Positions 42,691 to 49,737 of a stretch of 64,000 nucleotides of DNA are shown here, one piece after another. Origin of the DNA: UBA6898 sp964463135. Its GTDB lineage: Bacteria; Nitrospirota; Thermodesulfovibrionia; Thermodesulfovibrionales; UBA6898. Position numbers and translations under genes: made by a program. Under the pieces are notes generated by a model. It had not been told where the DNA came from. It saw only the letters and a program-made list of their open reading frames with translations, and made no database searches. The stretch lies in NCBI GenBank assembly GCA_964463135.1, contig CAYXBA010000002.1, positions 124,001 through 188,000 of the forward strand. The letters are read 5' to 3'. The number at the start of each line of letters is the position of its first letter. Within the stretch, counting starts at the first letter, position 1.

Positions 42691-43986
42691 CTATATCCTT
42701 TCGTCTTCTCGCTGCCAGGGACTATCATCAATGAATTTCGATCCCTGCACGAGTTTAAATTTCTTGATGAGCCCGTTTGGATTTATGCCTTCTTTCGCCC
42801 AGGCTTTCGCCTTTACTATTTTCAGCTTTCCTGATTCCATTGCAAGATAGAGGCGCGCCTTCTCAAGTCCGAGTTGACCGCCCCGGCCAATGTCTGTATT
42901 GCGGTTTTTCTGAATGGCAATGATGCAGACGCCGTGATTCAGCTTGTCGTAAATCTCTTTTATCAGTGCTGCGATCCGGTAAAAATCTTCGGTGATTTCG
43001 AGAAAATCAATAATGGTGATATTGTCAGGGTCGATGACATCAGCGAAATTGCTTGACCTGTCTTTGAATCGAACTTTTTTCCATTCGAGGAGGGGGGCAT
43101 CGAATTTTGATAATCTTGTCTTCAGTTCAATAGCGCCCATCTCAGAGGAAAGATAAGTCACCTGCATGAGGTCCTTATTCAGTCGAGCGACGTTCAACAA
43201 GAAGGCAGTCTTCCCCGCGTTAGGCTCTCCGGCAATGATGACAATATTCTTTGGGTAAACCGCGACGTGATCAAGAACATCAAGGGGGAACTTCAGCGCA
43301 AGGGGCTTGCTCTCAGCATTCCACCAGTCGATTTCTTCTGCTGCATCATCTACCCGGCGATATACGCCATTCTTATTACCGCTTTTCTGGATTGTCCCTT
43401 TCTTGCTCAGGCGGTGAAAAATCTGATGTAGATTGTTCTTTGTGTAAGTATTTGTAAGGCTTTTAAGGTTCTGTAATGCCGTGTAACACTCAGTAAGGCT
43501 GAAGTCACCATCTGTAAGGGAAATCCATTTGTCTACTTCTCTGGAAAGAGAAACGTCACGATGCTTCCCGCCTGTGAGATCAAGGGTTTGCGGGATTTTT
43601 GCGAGGTGTTCGCTGATCTCATCTGTAGACATGGCATGAAGATTGCTCTTTAAAAAAGAGTACGTACTTAATACAACACGCTTGAAAGCGTGCTCTTGCA
43701 ACAGCCGAACATGCATCCGAATGTTCGCGGTCGTCACAACATCGCCGGCAAGAGTAAACACGAGATCCTTGAGACCGTTGACACGCTGTGCAACGATAAC
43801 CGCATCAATTCCGCTGCCTTCTTCGTGAAGATCCAGAATGGCCTTGAAAATCTCCGCGTGGTCCGCATGGTAAAAATCGGACGTCTGCAGTTCTTTCACT
43901 TCATGGATTACGCCGCTATCAAGGAGAAGCGCGCCCAGGACGGCCTTTTCAACTTCAGTTGAATGAGGAGGGGTTTCAGCCTTCAT
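42691..43986 (-). CDS. DnaB N-terminal domain fused to a winged helix and RecA-like ATPase
   Basis: 431 residues in three parts. Residues about 5-105 match the DnaB-helicase N-terminal domain (HSTEVEKAVLGALLLDSG, as in cellular DnaB). About 145-215 look like a winged helix (SLTECYTALQNL, NLHQIFHRLSKKGTIQ). About 230-410 are a RecA-like ATPase (Walker A GEPNAGKT at 253-260, Walker B ITIIDFLE), close to RepA/AAA_25-type proteins rather than the DnaB motor. A replication initiation or helicase-loading role in the element is likely. ATG 43986 is chosen because GGGAG precedes it. Confidence 0.75.
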   Translation of the reverse strand: MKAETPPHSTEVEKAVLGALLLDSGVIHEVKELQTSDFYHADHAEIFKAILDLHEEGSGIDAVIVAQRVNGLKDLVFTLAGDVVTTANIRMHVRLLQEHAFKRVVLSTYSFLKSNLHAMSTDEISEHLAKIPQTLDLTGGKHRDVSLSREVDKWISLTDGDFSLTECYTALQNLKSLTNTYTKNNLHQIFHRLSKKGTIQKSGNKNGVYRRVDDAAEEIDWWNAESKPLALKFPLDVLDHVAVYPKNIVIIAGEPNAGKTAFLLNVARLNKDLMQVTYLSSEMGAIELKTRLSKFDAPLLEWKKVRFKDRSSNFADVIDPDNITIIDFLEITEDFYRIAALIKEIYDKLNHGVCIIAIQKNRNTDIGRGGQLGLEKARLYLAMESGKLKIVKAKAWAKEGINPNGLIKKFKLVQGSKFIDDSPWQREDERI

Positions 43987-44177
43987 CTGAGCTCCCTCCC
44001 ACAGCAAGGACAGTAAGCGGGATTATCTATCGGGGCAAGGTAGTCGTCGCCGTGTTCGTCGGTTACTATCTGCCAGAGCTGCAGGGATGTCTTTCCGTCA
44101 CAGAAGGTGCACATTATTGTCTGGAGAGCGCCTGACCGCGTAACGTTAGCATCATCGCCCTGATTTCTCTCTGACAT
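43983..44177 (-). CDS. Small four-cysteine protein
   Basis: 64 residues. The knuckles CTFC and CPCC plus a His suggest zinc binding. The C terminus AYCPCCGREL is the Lar-like/zinc-ribbon pattern common in phage small proteins. It overlaps both neighbours. Confidence 0.65.
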   Translation of the reverse strand: MSERNQGDDANVTRSGALQTIMCTFCDGKTSLQLWQIVTDEHGDDYLAPIDNPAYCPCCGRELR

Positions 44178-44401
44178 TGCACGAAGTCAACAACGTTGAC
44201 CGGCACATTATTATTGAATTGCTCGCTCAAAGAGTAGAAAGCGTCATCTGCATTAAACAGAGCGATTACGCGGCTCCCCTGCAAAATTAACTCAGGTTCG
44301 TTCTTTTTGTATTTTTGAAAGGGGGTTAAACCTACCAGGTCGTTGACCGGTATTTTCCGGGGAACAGACTGGCGATTTTCTTTTGCTGTTTTGTTTGTCA
44401 T
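44114..44401 (-). CDS. Hypothetical protein, DUF5659-like pattern
   Basis: 95 residues. The segment RVIALFNADDAFYSLSEQFN with a following NVVDFVQCQREIRAM has the look of small phage DUF5659-type proteins, but I am not confident. AAGGAG lies upstream of the ATG. The 3' end overlaps the next gene by 64 bases. Confidence 0.6.
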   Translation of the reverse strand: MTNKTAKENRQSVPRKIPVNDLVGLTPFQKYKKNEPELILQGSRVIALFNADDAFYSLSEQFNNNVPVNVVDFVQCQREIRAMMLTLRGQALSRQ

Positions 44402-44521
44402 ATATGCTCCTTGTAAGATTCGTTAAGACTTTCGTCTTCTTCACGAAGATTACCGCAGCGGAGCACATTAGTCTAAAGATTAAAATGTTAAAAGATGGTC
44501 TTGGAAATGTTAGGGCGGGTG

Positions 44522-45448
44522 CTATTTAAAGACAGGGAATTTCTTTGTAATAGAACTGTTAATAAGTGATGTTGCTCTGTCGAGGCAATCATTGACTGTC
44601 TGCCGAGCCGGGATATTATCCTTCATATCGTCGATCGTATTTTCAATGATAAACAGTAATGCGTCTTTTGCAAAATAAGCCTTCAAATCGTGAAGCATTA
44701 AAGCCGTTTCCATTGAGTTAAAATCAATATGCTTTGTGCGTGTCTTATGCTTTTCGTCCCTTATCATCTTGTCAATCATATTCTTAACCTTGACAGAATA
44801 GTTGTTCAAATCTATTCTCAGGTAAAGCACCGGTTCCTTATATTTAAGATCTTGATTAATGAGACCCCATGAGCTGAAATCTGTCATCGGCATTGATCCT
44901 GCCTGTAACGCTTTGTTATCCTCTTGTACTACCTCTTCAAGATTGAATAACGACGTTTCTTGAAACATCTTTACAACTGAAGTATCTCTGTTTTCACTCT
45001 CCGCAGAAGCAAGCAAGAAATGTCTTGTTTGAGACTTGATTCCGTATTCTGTTAAGCCTAATGAGTAATTTACGATATCACTATATTCAATAGCCCACTC
45101 TTTGATTGTAAAATGAGAAATATAATCTTTTCGTCTTTCCTCAAGGCTGCGAGCTTCCATTGCATTCAATATATCTTGTGCGTTGCGATTTCTAATGAGG
45201 CAATGCACCCTGAAAAAATTCACTATATGCGTCTCGCTGCTTAATCTGCGCCATGTCTGAAGCCTGTTCCAGCTTTCCCGGAGTTCATTGTTTTTGCGGA
45301 GCGTCTTTAGCGTTTGAATGAATTTGGCGGTATCTTTGGGCGCTGAATAATGAGAATGCTCTTCATCTTCATTGGCTAAGATGTTTTCTATCTCTTTGAT
45401 GCTTTTACGAAAAACAACCGAGAAGATAGCGTTATTTTGAATTTTCAT
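44522..45448 (-). CDS. Hypothetical protein of the element
   Basis: 308 residues, not recognised. Predominantly helical, hydrophilic, with many K/E/N residues and a C-terminal coiled part (INSSITKKF). The local sequence is more AT-rich than the flanks. ATG 45448 lies after AAGGAG; the frame extends to 45478 without a good start. It could be a cargo (defence or regulatory) gene, but no motif supports this. Confidence 0.6.
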   Translation of the reverse strand: MKIQNNAIFSVVFRKSIKEIENILANEDEEHSHYSAPKDTAKFIQTLKTLRKNNELRESWNRLQTWRRLSSETHIVNFFRVHCLIRNRNAQDILNAMEARSLEERRKDYISHFTIKEWAIEYSDIVNYSLGLTEYGIKSQTRHFLLASAESENRDTSVVKMFQETSLFNLEEVVQEDNKALQAGSMPMTDFSSWGLINQDLKYKEPVLYLRIDLNNYSVKVKNMIDKMIRDEKHKTRTKHIDFNSMETALMLHDLKAYFAKDALLFIIENTIDDMKDNIPARQTVNDCLDRATSLINSSITKKFPVFK

Positions 45449-45542
45449 TTTCCACGTTCTCCTTTGTGGTCTCTCCAAAGTTTCCGGGGCAGGGCCATGG
45501 AGTATGGCCTTTTCGCGCCGTCGCGCTATCCCCAGTTAAATA

Positions 45543-45956
45543 TTACCTATATCTTTGGCATCTCACCTTCAATGAATTTCCTATTGTTGCGTGCCCGGCA
45601 ACAGCTTCCGGCGTGGGATTTGAAGATGCCCGGAGCATACTGCCCTGTCTCTCGTGGATTTCTAAGAGGGTCGAACATTTCTCTTTTTCTGACATAGAAG
45701 TGTCCGCGATAACTTCAAGGGCTTTTCTGGCTAGATATTTATATTCATCATTATTTCTCTTGCTCATTTCATCAATGTATTCTTCCCTGCGTTGTTCAGT
45801 ATTGCGATCCGAACGATAGGTTTTCTGAGATGATGATGAGGGATCGGAAGGATTGTTGTATTTCTGCAAGTCCTGATCACCGTAAACCTTTGGCTGCTCT
45901 GCGTAGGATATCCCGGAAAGAATCAAAAGTGAGATTATCGAGAGTGCTATTTTCAT
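45543..45956 (-). CDS. Secreted hypothetical protein
   Basis: 137 residues with a clear signal peptide (MKIALSIISLLILSGISYA, cleaved before EQPKV) and a charged, helical, Ser-rich mature part with two late cysteines. AAGGGGG precedes the ATG. No family recognised. As the only exported protein in the element it may act at the host envelope. Confidence 0.7.
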   Translation of the reverse strand: MKIALSIISLLILSGISYAEQPKVYGDQDLQKYNNPSDPSSSSQKTYRSDRNTEQRREEYIDEMSKRNNDEYKYLARKALEVIADTSMSEKEKCSTLLEIHERQGSMLRASSNPTPEAVAGHATIGNSLKVRCQRYR

Positions 45957-46010
45957 GAGGCCCCCTTTGAGAAGTTGTTCTTCAGATTATCCTCCGCATT
46001 GACGATATTT

Positions 46011-46241
46011 TCAACAATATTCTTTAAGCCCGAGAATGATCATGGCCTGATCAAGGGATTCTTCAAGCTGCAGGGCCTCTGCTTCCTTCTCCTTGCAGGT
46101 CATGCCCGGCTTAAAGTATCCGGTTGCCAGGTCAAGGATCTTCGGTTCTTTCAGCCCATCCCGCAAGTATTGATCCAGCGCGGCGCACTTGCTGAAGAAT
46201 CGCTGCATGCATTCGGCGGCCTGAATGAAATCCCGAGTCAC
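46011..46241 (-). CDS. Small hypothetical protein
   Basis: 76 residues, helical, with a GTG start overlapping the preceding stop (GTGA). It has a Cys-Lys pair GMTCKEKEAEALQLEES. It resembles the upstream 73-residue protein only in size. Function unknown. Confidence 0.55.
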   Translation of the reverse strand: MTRDFIQAAECMQRFFSKCAALDQYLRDGLKEPKILDLATGYFKPGMTCKEKEAEALQLEESLDQAMIILGLKEYC

Positions 46242-46459
46242 TTTGAAGCCTTCAAAACCAATATGGCCCCCTTGATGAAACCATCAAGATTCCCAATGGC
46301 CCTTGCGCTCTCAGTCATGCTCTGCAGCGGATAGACGATCTTATTTGCTGCTTTGATAGCTATAGGCTGTTGACCCCTTTCAATAAGTATTCGGTCAAAT
46401 TCCATGCATGACCGCCAAAATGTTACAAGCTTGTTTGTGTCTTCAATTAGAGTTTTCAT
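46238..46459 (-). CDS. Small hypothetical protein
   Basis: 73 residues, predicted helical (NKLVTFWRSCMEFDRILIERG). AAGGAG precedes ATG 46459. It is coupled to the next gene. Function unknown. Confidence 0.55.
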   Translation of the reverse strand: MKTLIEDTNKLVTFWRSCMEFDRILIERGQQPIAIKAANKIVYPLQSMTESARAIGNLDGFIKGAILVLKASK

Positions 46460-46508
46460 TGTTGCTCCTTGATCGAGAGAAGGGGCCAGCCCGCCCCCCT
46501 CTGTCTGC

Positions 46509-46587
46509 TATAATCATACTGACCGTCAGGGCCCCCAGGCTTCGCTGTCCCCTCCAATGAACCGCGGCGTCTGCCTGACGGTCTTTT
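46509..46587 (+). ncRNA. Candidate small RNA with its own promoter and terminator
   Basis: TGCTATAAT (extended -10, 46506-46514) predicts a start near 46521. The next ten bases GACCGTCAGG (46521-46530) pair exactly with CCTGACGGTC (46574-46583), and four T residues follow. The transcript would be about 67 nt, closed by a 10-bp stem and holding short GC-rich internal pairs. It is opposite in direction to all element genes and lies in the 289-bp gap at 46460-46748. No -35 is apparent. Confidence 0.45.
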
Positions 46588-46590
46588 CAT

Positions 46591-46668
46591 TTATCCCTTA
46601 CCCTGTGTCCGGCTCAACCCGGAACAGAGCAGCCAAAGAATCCCTAACCCTATCATTGCTGCTATCAT
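46591..46668 (-). CDS. 25-residue membrane peptide (candidate)
   Basis: ATG 46668 follows AGGAGATGATC, a good ribosome site. The 25 codons encode one hydrophobic helix (MIAAMIGLGILWLLCSGL) and a short polar, basic tail (SRTQGKG) before TAA. This is too short for routine gene calls. It could be a small membrane peptide, for example toxin- or holin-like. Confidence 0.45.
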   Translation of the reverse strand: MIAAMIGLGILWLLCSGLSRTQGKG

Positions 46669-46684
46669 GATCATCTCCTCTGAA

Positions 46685-46722
46685 AGAGGGGGCCGGCGCC
46701 ATGGCAAGAACCGGCCCCCATC
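46685..46722. terminator. Strong GC hairpin between small genes
   Basis: Nine-base perfect arms GGGGGCCGG (46688-46696)/CCGGCCCCC (46711-46719), extended by AGA/TCT across a bulge. It lies between the gene ending at 46749 and the 25-codon ORF. It could terminate or process the leftward transcript. Confidence 0.5.
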
Positions 46723-46748
46723 TCTCGAAACGCATACTCCCGTACGCG

Positions 46749-47024
46749 TTACGCTGTCTGGATAAACGGTCTTAACCGTTCCAGCGTTCGGTTAATAGCT
46801 TGCTCCTGTTTGACGCCTCTGAAAAGAGCGTCCTCTGCTTCAAGACAGAGCTTCCCGAGGATGCCCCTTATCTCTGCCTCTCTTTTGCCTTCTGCCTCTT
46901 CTGTGCAATCTGAGGCCGTCTGAGCGATATTTAATGAGATATGCGGGGAACCGCACTTCAGGCAGACAGAAGCATGATCAGCGAGAAACTCAGTTTCGCA
47001 TTCTCTGCAGGTGAAGGTTTTCAC
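46749..47024 (-). CDS. Zinc-ribbon protein of the element
   Basis: 91 residues with CRECETEF and CLKCGSPH, a single zinc knuckle pair, then a charged helical tail. It starts at a GTG overlapping the upstream gene (GTGA). Function unknown. Confidence 0.65.
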   Translation of the reverse strand: MKTFTCRECETEFLADHASVCLKCGSPHISLNIAQTASDCTEEAEGKREAEIRGILGKLCLEAEDALFRGVKQEQAINRTLERLRPFIQTA

Positions 47025-47260
47025 TTCCCGGCCCTCTGCCTGAAGTAGTTCTCATGAAGCTGTTCAATGTTTTTCAGGCATTTAATCGCCTGCCCTGTCA
47101 GAACCGTAAGCATGGATTTCCAGGGCTCTTCACAGGTCGGGCTGTCTGCGGCATAATGCAGGCTTCTTACGATCGCCTTAACGTTATCGACTTCATCTCC
47201 TACAGCGTCCTGAAAGTTGTTTGCGGCAATTACGGCTTTATTATCCTCATTCTTCTTCAT
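47021..47260 (-). CDS. First gene of the leftward run
   Basis: 79 residues, helical, not recognised (KAVIAANNFQDAVGDEVDNVK). AAAGGAG precedes ATG 47260. Upstream is a TTGACA/TACAAA-like promoter. As the first gene after attR it could be an early regulatory or accessory gene. Confidence 0.6.
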   Translation of the reverse strand: MKKNEDNKAVIAANNFQDAVGDEVDNVKAIVRSLHYAADSPTCEEPWKSMLTVLTGQAIKCLKNIEQLHENYFRQRAGK

Positions 47261-47274
47261 GTTTCAATCTCCTT

Positions 47275-47302
47275 TTTGTAACTGTTTTTGTCACCATGTC
47301 AA
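47275..47302 (-). promoter_or_regulatory. Promoter of the right-end operon
   Basis: On the minus strand TTGACA (47302-47297), 16 bp, TACAAA (47280-47275, 4 of 6). The start would lie just before the ribosome site of the 79-residue gene. Confidence 0.45.
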
Positions 47303-47426
47303 CAAATCTATTCCAACCCCTGCCAACTCCTGCCAACACAGGAAAAATTGAAAAGCCCCCGAAAATACAGGGCGATCCTGTAAATTCAAGGGCTTGCGCG
47401 TAACTCCGGGAAAAGCGGTTTTAGGG

Positions 47427-47481
47427 CTTAAAATCCCTCGGGGGCAACCTCGTACCGGTTCGAGTCCGGTCTTCGGTACCA
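47427..47481 (+). repeat. attR: 55-bp direct repeat
   Basis: Exact copy of 37320-37374. It is the displaced 3' part of the tRNA-Leu, lacks the acceptor 5' half and anticodon stem 5' arm, and is not a functional tRNA. It marks the right end of the integrated element. Confidence 0.92.
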
Positions 47482-47606
47482 GCATTTTCAGGAATCTGCA
47501 GGATCATCATAGACGTGCAATTTATGAAGAAAACTTAACTGGATGTCCTGTAACGATATCGGTATACTGAATTCGTAAAAAATGCGGCAGCATCACAGGA
47601 GGTCCT

Positions 47607-47897
47607 ATGGAACATGAACAAAGAGATATCAGGAAGAGTTGTTCCGAGATACTGGAATTTACGGTTGCGGTCTTCAATGACAACCGGCTTCGCTTTATCG
47701 ACCTCTCCGGGCTTGCAATCAATATGTCGAGAAACGGCATATGCTTTACCACACTCTATCCTCTGAGGTCAGGTCACGTGCTGAAGTTCAAGAAAAGCAT
47801 CGGCAGTTACGGGCATGGTGTTGTGATGTGGATCAAAGATCTCGGCGATCGATATATTGCAGGGGCGTCTCTGGTTGATGAGGCTGTTTTGGCGTAA
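47607..47897 (+). CDS. PilZ-like domain protein
   Basis: 96 residues with a PilZ-type beta barrel pattern (RKSCSEILEFTVAVF, DLSGLAINMSRNGICFTT, GVVMWIKDLG). The usual RxxxR c-di-GMP motif is not evident at the N terminus (RDIRKSC has only a weak version). It may bind c-di-GMP weakly or act by protein contact. First gene right of attR. Confidence 0.7.
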   Translation: MEHEQRDIRKSCSEILEFTVAVFNDNRLRFIDLSGLAINMSRNGICFTTLYPLRSGHVLKFKKSIGSYGHGVVMWIKDLGDRYIAGASLVDEAVLA

Positions 47898-47932
47898 CTA
47901 TCAGCGTTATAATTATCCAGGAGCATGTCCGG

Positions 47933-48496
47933 TCAATCCGGGTTTATTTTATTGAACTTTGCTCCTTTTATTGATGCTCCTGCCATGAGCCCTTTCTGGT
48001 CGACAATGAAGCCAAGGACGGGGTGCTGGCTTACAAGAGTACTCGCGGGCAGGTCTACGCCTGTATCAATCAATGTGACTTCTGCATCAACACCTGCTTC
48101 CCAGCCTTTGCCCTGCCGGAATTTATTAAGAGCCTCTGCGGTGGCAAAGACAATGATAAGGTCATATTTTTCTGCCCCGACCTGAAAACCGAGGGATCCG
48201 GCAGTCATGCTGTAATAATCAATGGTATTCCCGGTTTCCCTGAGTGCACCCTGTCCATATTGGGCGCCCAGGATAAATGCCGCCTTGGTGATATTGGGAA
48301 TGACAAGCACTCCTTTCGCTATCTCCTGAAATGCCCGGCCTGCACTGACCTCCTGACTGAATCGATTAAGGGCCGCATTGACGCCGGCATCAATCTCGCC
48401 CCTGGTCATTGCATGCGATGCAGTCGTCGTTAGGGAAAAGAACAGGACAATACAGATGACCCAATAATGTCTGTTTTGAAGGATCGCTGTCTCCAT
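47933..48496 (-). CDS. SYLF-domain (DUF500) exported protein
   Basis: 187 residues with a signal peptide (HYWVICIVLFFSLTTTASHA) and a SYLF lipid-binding-type domain: KGVLVIPNITKAAFILGAQYGQGAL, YYSMTAGSLGFQVGAEKYDLIIVFAT, then GVDAEVTLIDTGVDLP. ATG 48496 has AGGAGGAACC upstream; the longer frame is rejected. It probably acts in the periplasm or outer envelope. Confidence 0.82.
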   Translation of the reverse strand: METAILQNRHYWVICIVLFFSLTTTASHAMTRGEIDAGVNAALNRFSQEVSAGRAFQEIAKGVLVIPNITKAAFILGAQYGQGALRETGNTIDYYSMTAGSLGFQVGAEKYDLIIVFATAEALNKFRQGKGWEAGVDAEVTLIDTGVDLPASTLVSQHPVLGFIVDQKGLMAGASIKGAKFNKINPD

Positions 48497-48833
48497 CGTA
48501 GGTTCCTCCTGCAGATGTAGGTTAACCGACCTGTATCCCGTATCAGCATGGATGAATTGATCTGGACCGTGGGCCGGCATCGCTCGTAATTATAGCAGAT
48601 ATCCTCAGATCGCAATGGTAAAAAATGTTGGCAGTTAGAAGATCGATACGGTTGCTACTCAATCAATGGCCATCCCATCTTTCTCTGAAATATTCGACCG
48701 TTACCGCTATACTATCACGTGACGTATTGACACGACTGTATGGCATGGAGCGGCAATTGCGGCTCTTGAGACCGCAATAAAATCCCCCTGTTCATCTATG
48801 GTATAATGAACAAATTCTTTGTGAGGTAGATTA
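48497..48833. other. 337-bp intergenic region
   Basis: Divergent region between the SYLF gene and galU. It holds a hairpin with 7-bp arms (ATTGCGG 48756-48762/CCGCAAT 48772-48778) and the extended -10 promoter of galU (48799-48807). I see nothing else. Confidence 0.5.
48799..48807 (+). promoter_or_regulatory. Extended -10 promoter of galU
   Basis: TGGTATAAT with a perfect TATAAT (48802-48807), 27 bases before the galU ATG. The -35 is poor. Confidence 0.45.
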
Positions 48834-49712
48834 ATGTCTGATGATGTAAAAAAGGCGATATTTCCTGCGGCAGGTCTCGGGACGCGGTTCCTTCCTGCGA
48901 CCAAGGCTTCCCCTAAGGAGATGCTGCCTATTGTTGACAAGCCGATGATCCAGTACGGCATTGAAGAGGCAATAGCATGCGATATCTCCGAGTTTATTAT
49001 CATTACCGGCAAGCATAAGAGGAATATCGAGGACCATTTTGACTATGCTTTTGAACTGGAGGACAAGCTGAAGAAGAGCGGCAAGGACAAGCTCCTTGAG
49101 GAGATCAACCGGCTGAGCGAGATCAACATTGCCTATATCAGGCAGGGGTACGCTCTCGGCCTCGGACATGCGATCCTCTGCGCCAGGCCTTTTGTGAAGG
49201 ACGAACCCTTTGCCGTCATCCTGAGCGACGACATCATTCCTCCCGAGGAGACGCTGCTTCTCGATATGATCAAACTATACCGGAAGCTGAAGAGCCCGAT
49301 CCTTGCGCTGGAACGGGTGCCGATTCATGAGGTCAATCGGTATGGCATAATCAGCGGGGACAAGGAGCGGGACAATGTATATCGGATCAACAGCCTTGTT
49401 GAAAAGCCTGATCCGGCCAAGGCACCATCCAATATGGCCATCATCGGGAGATACATCCTTACGCCTGACATCTTCGATATACTGGACAAGGCCAAGCCGG
49501 GCAAGGGCGGAGAGATCCAGCTTACCGATGCGATCAATCTTCTTCTTCAAAAGAGGCCGGTGTACGGATATCTTTTTGAGGGTAAGCGGTATGATGCAGG
49601 CGACAAATTCGGGTACCTCAAGGCAACGGTGGACTTTGCCCTCAGGAACAAAGAACTTGCAAAGAACTTCAGGAAATATCTGATCGATGTTGCCGGCAAA
49701 TTGAAACATTAA
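48834..49712 (+). CDS. galU: UTP-glucose-1-phosphate uridylyltransferase
   Basis: Makes UDP-glucose for surface polysaccharides. 292 residues. The nucleotidyltransferase signature FPAAGLGTRFLPATKASPKEML, then VDKPMIQYG, LGLGHAILCA and KFGYLKATVDFAL match GalU. Weak ribosome site (TGAGGTAG). It precedes lon. Confidence 0.95.
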   Translation: MSDDVKKAIFPAAGLGTRFLPATKASPKEMLPIVDKPMIQYGIEEAIACDISEFIIITGKHKRNIEDHFDYAFELEDKLKKSGKDKLLEEINRLSEINIAYIRQGYALGLGHAILCARPFVKDEPFAVILSDDIIPPEETLLLDMIKLYRKLKSPILALERVPIHEVNRYGIISGDKERDNVYRINSLVEKPDPAKAPSNMAIIGRYILTPDIFDILDKAKPGKGGEIQLTDAINLLLQKRPVYGYLFEGKRYDAGDKFGYLKATVDFALRNKELAKNFRKYLIDVAGKLKH

Positions 49713-49737
49713 TTTAAGGAACGTATAAGGAGACGCA

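Larger units (their letters stand above)
37320..47481. mobile_element. 10.2-kb tRNA-Leu integrated element, satellite-like
   Basis: Bounded by the two 55-bp att repeats. It contains, right to left, two small genes, a small-RNA candidate, small hypotheticals, a DnaB-N/RecA ATPase, a tail-hub-like gene, zinc-ribbon genes, an excisionase-like gene, two HTH regulators and the integrase at the tRNA. Nearly all genes read leftward, with many GTGA/ATGA overlaps. No capsid, portal, terminase, lysis or conjugation genes are seen. Gene 45.4-44.5 kb is visibly AT-rich relative to the flanks. It is either a phage satellite or a degraded prophage. Confidence 0.85.

Noticed and set aside
47427..47481. A second tRNA-Leu gene
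   Set aside because: Only the 3' 55 bases are present. The acceptor 5' strand, D arm and anticodon stem 5' half are missing.
47291..47485. 64-residue minus-strand frame over attR
   Set aside because: It is the complement of the tRNA-Leu fragment.
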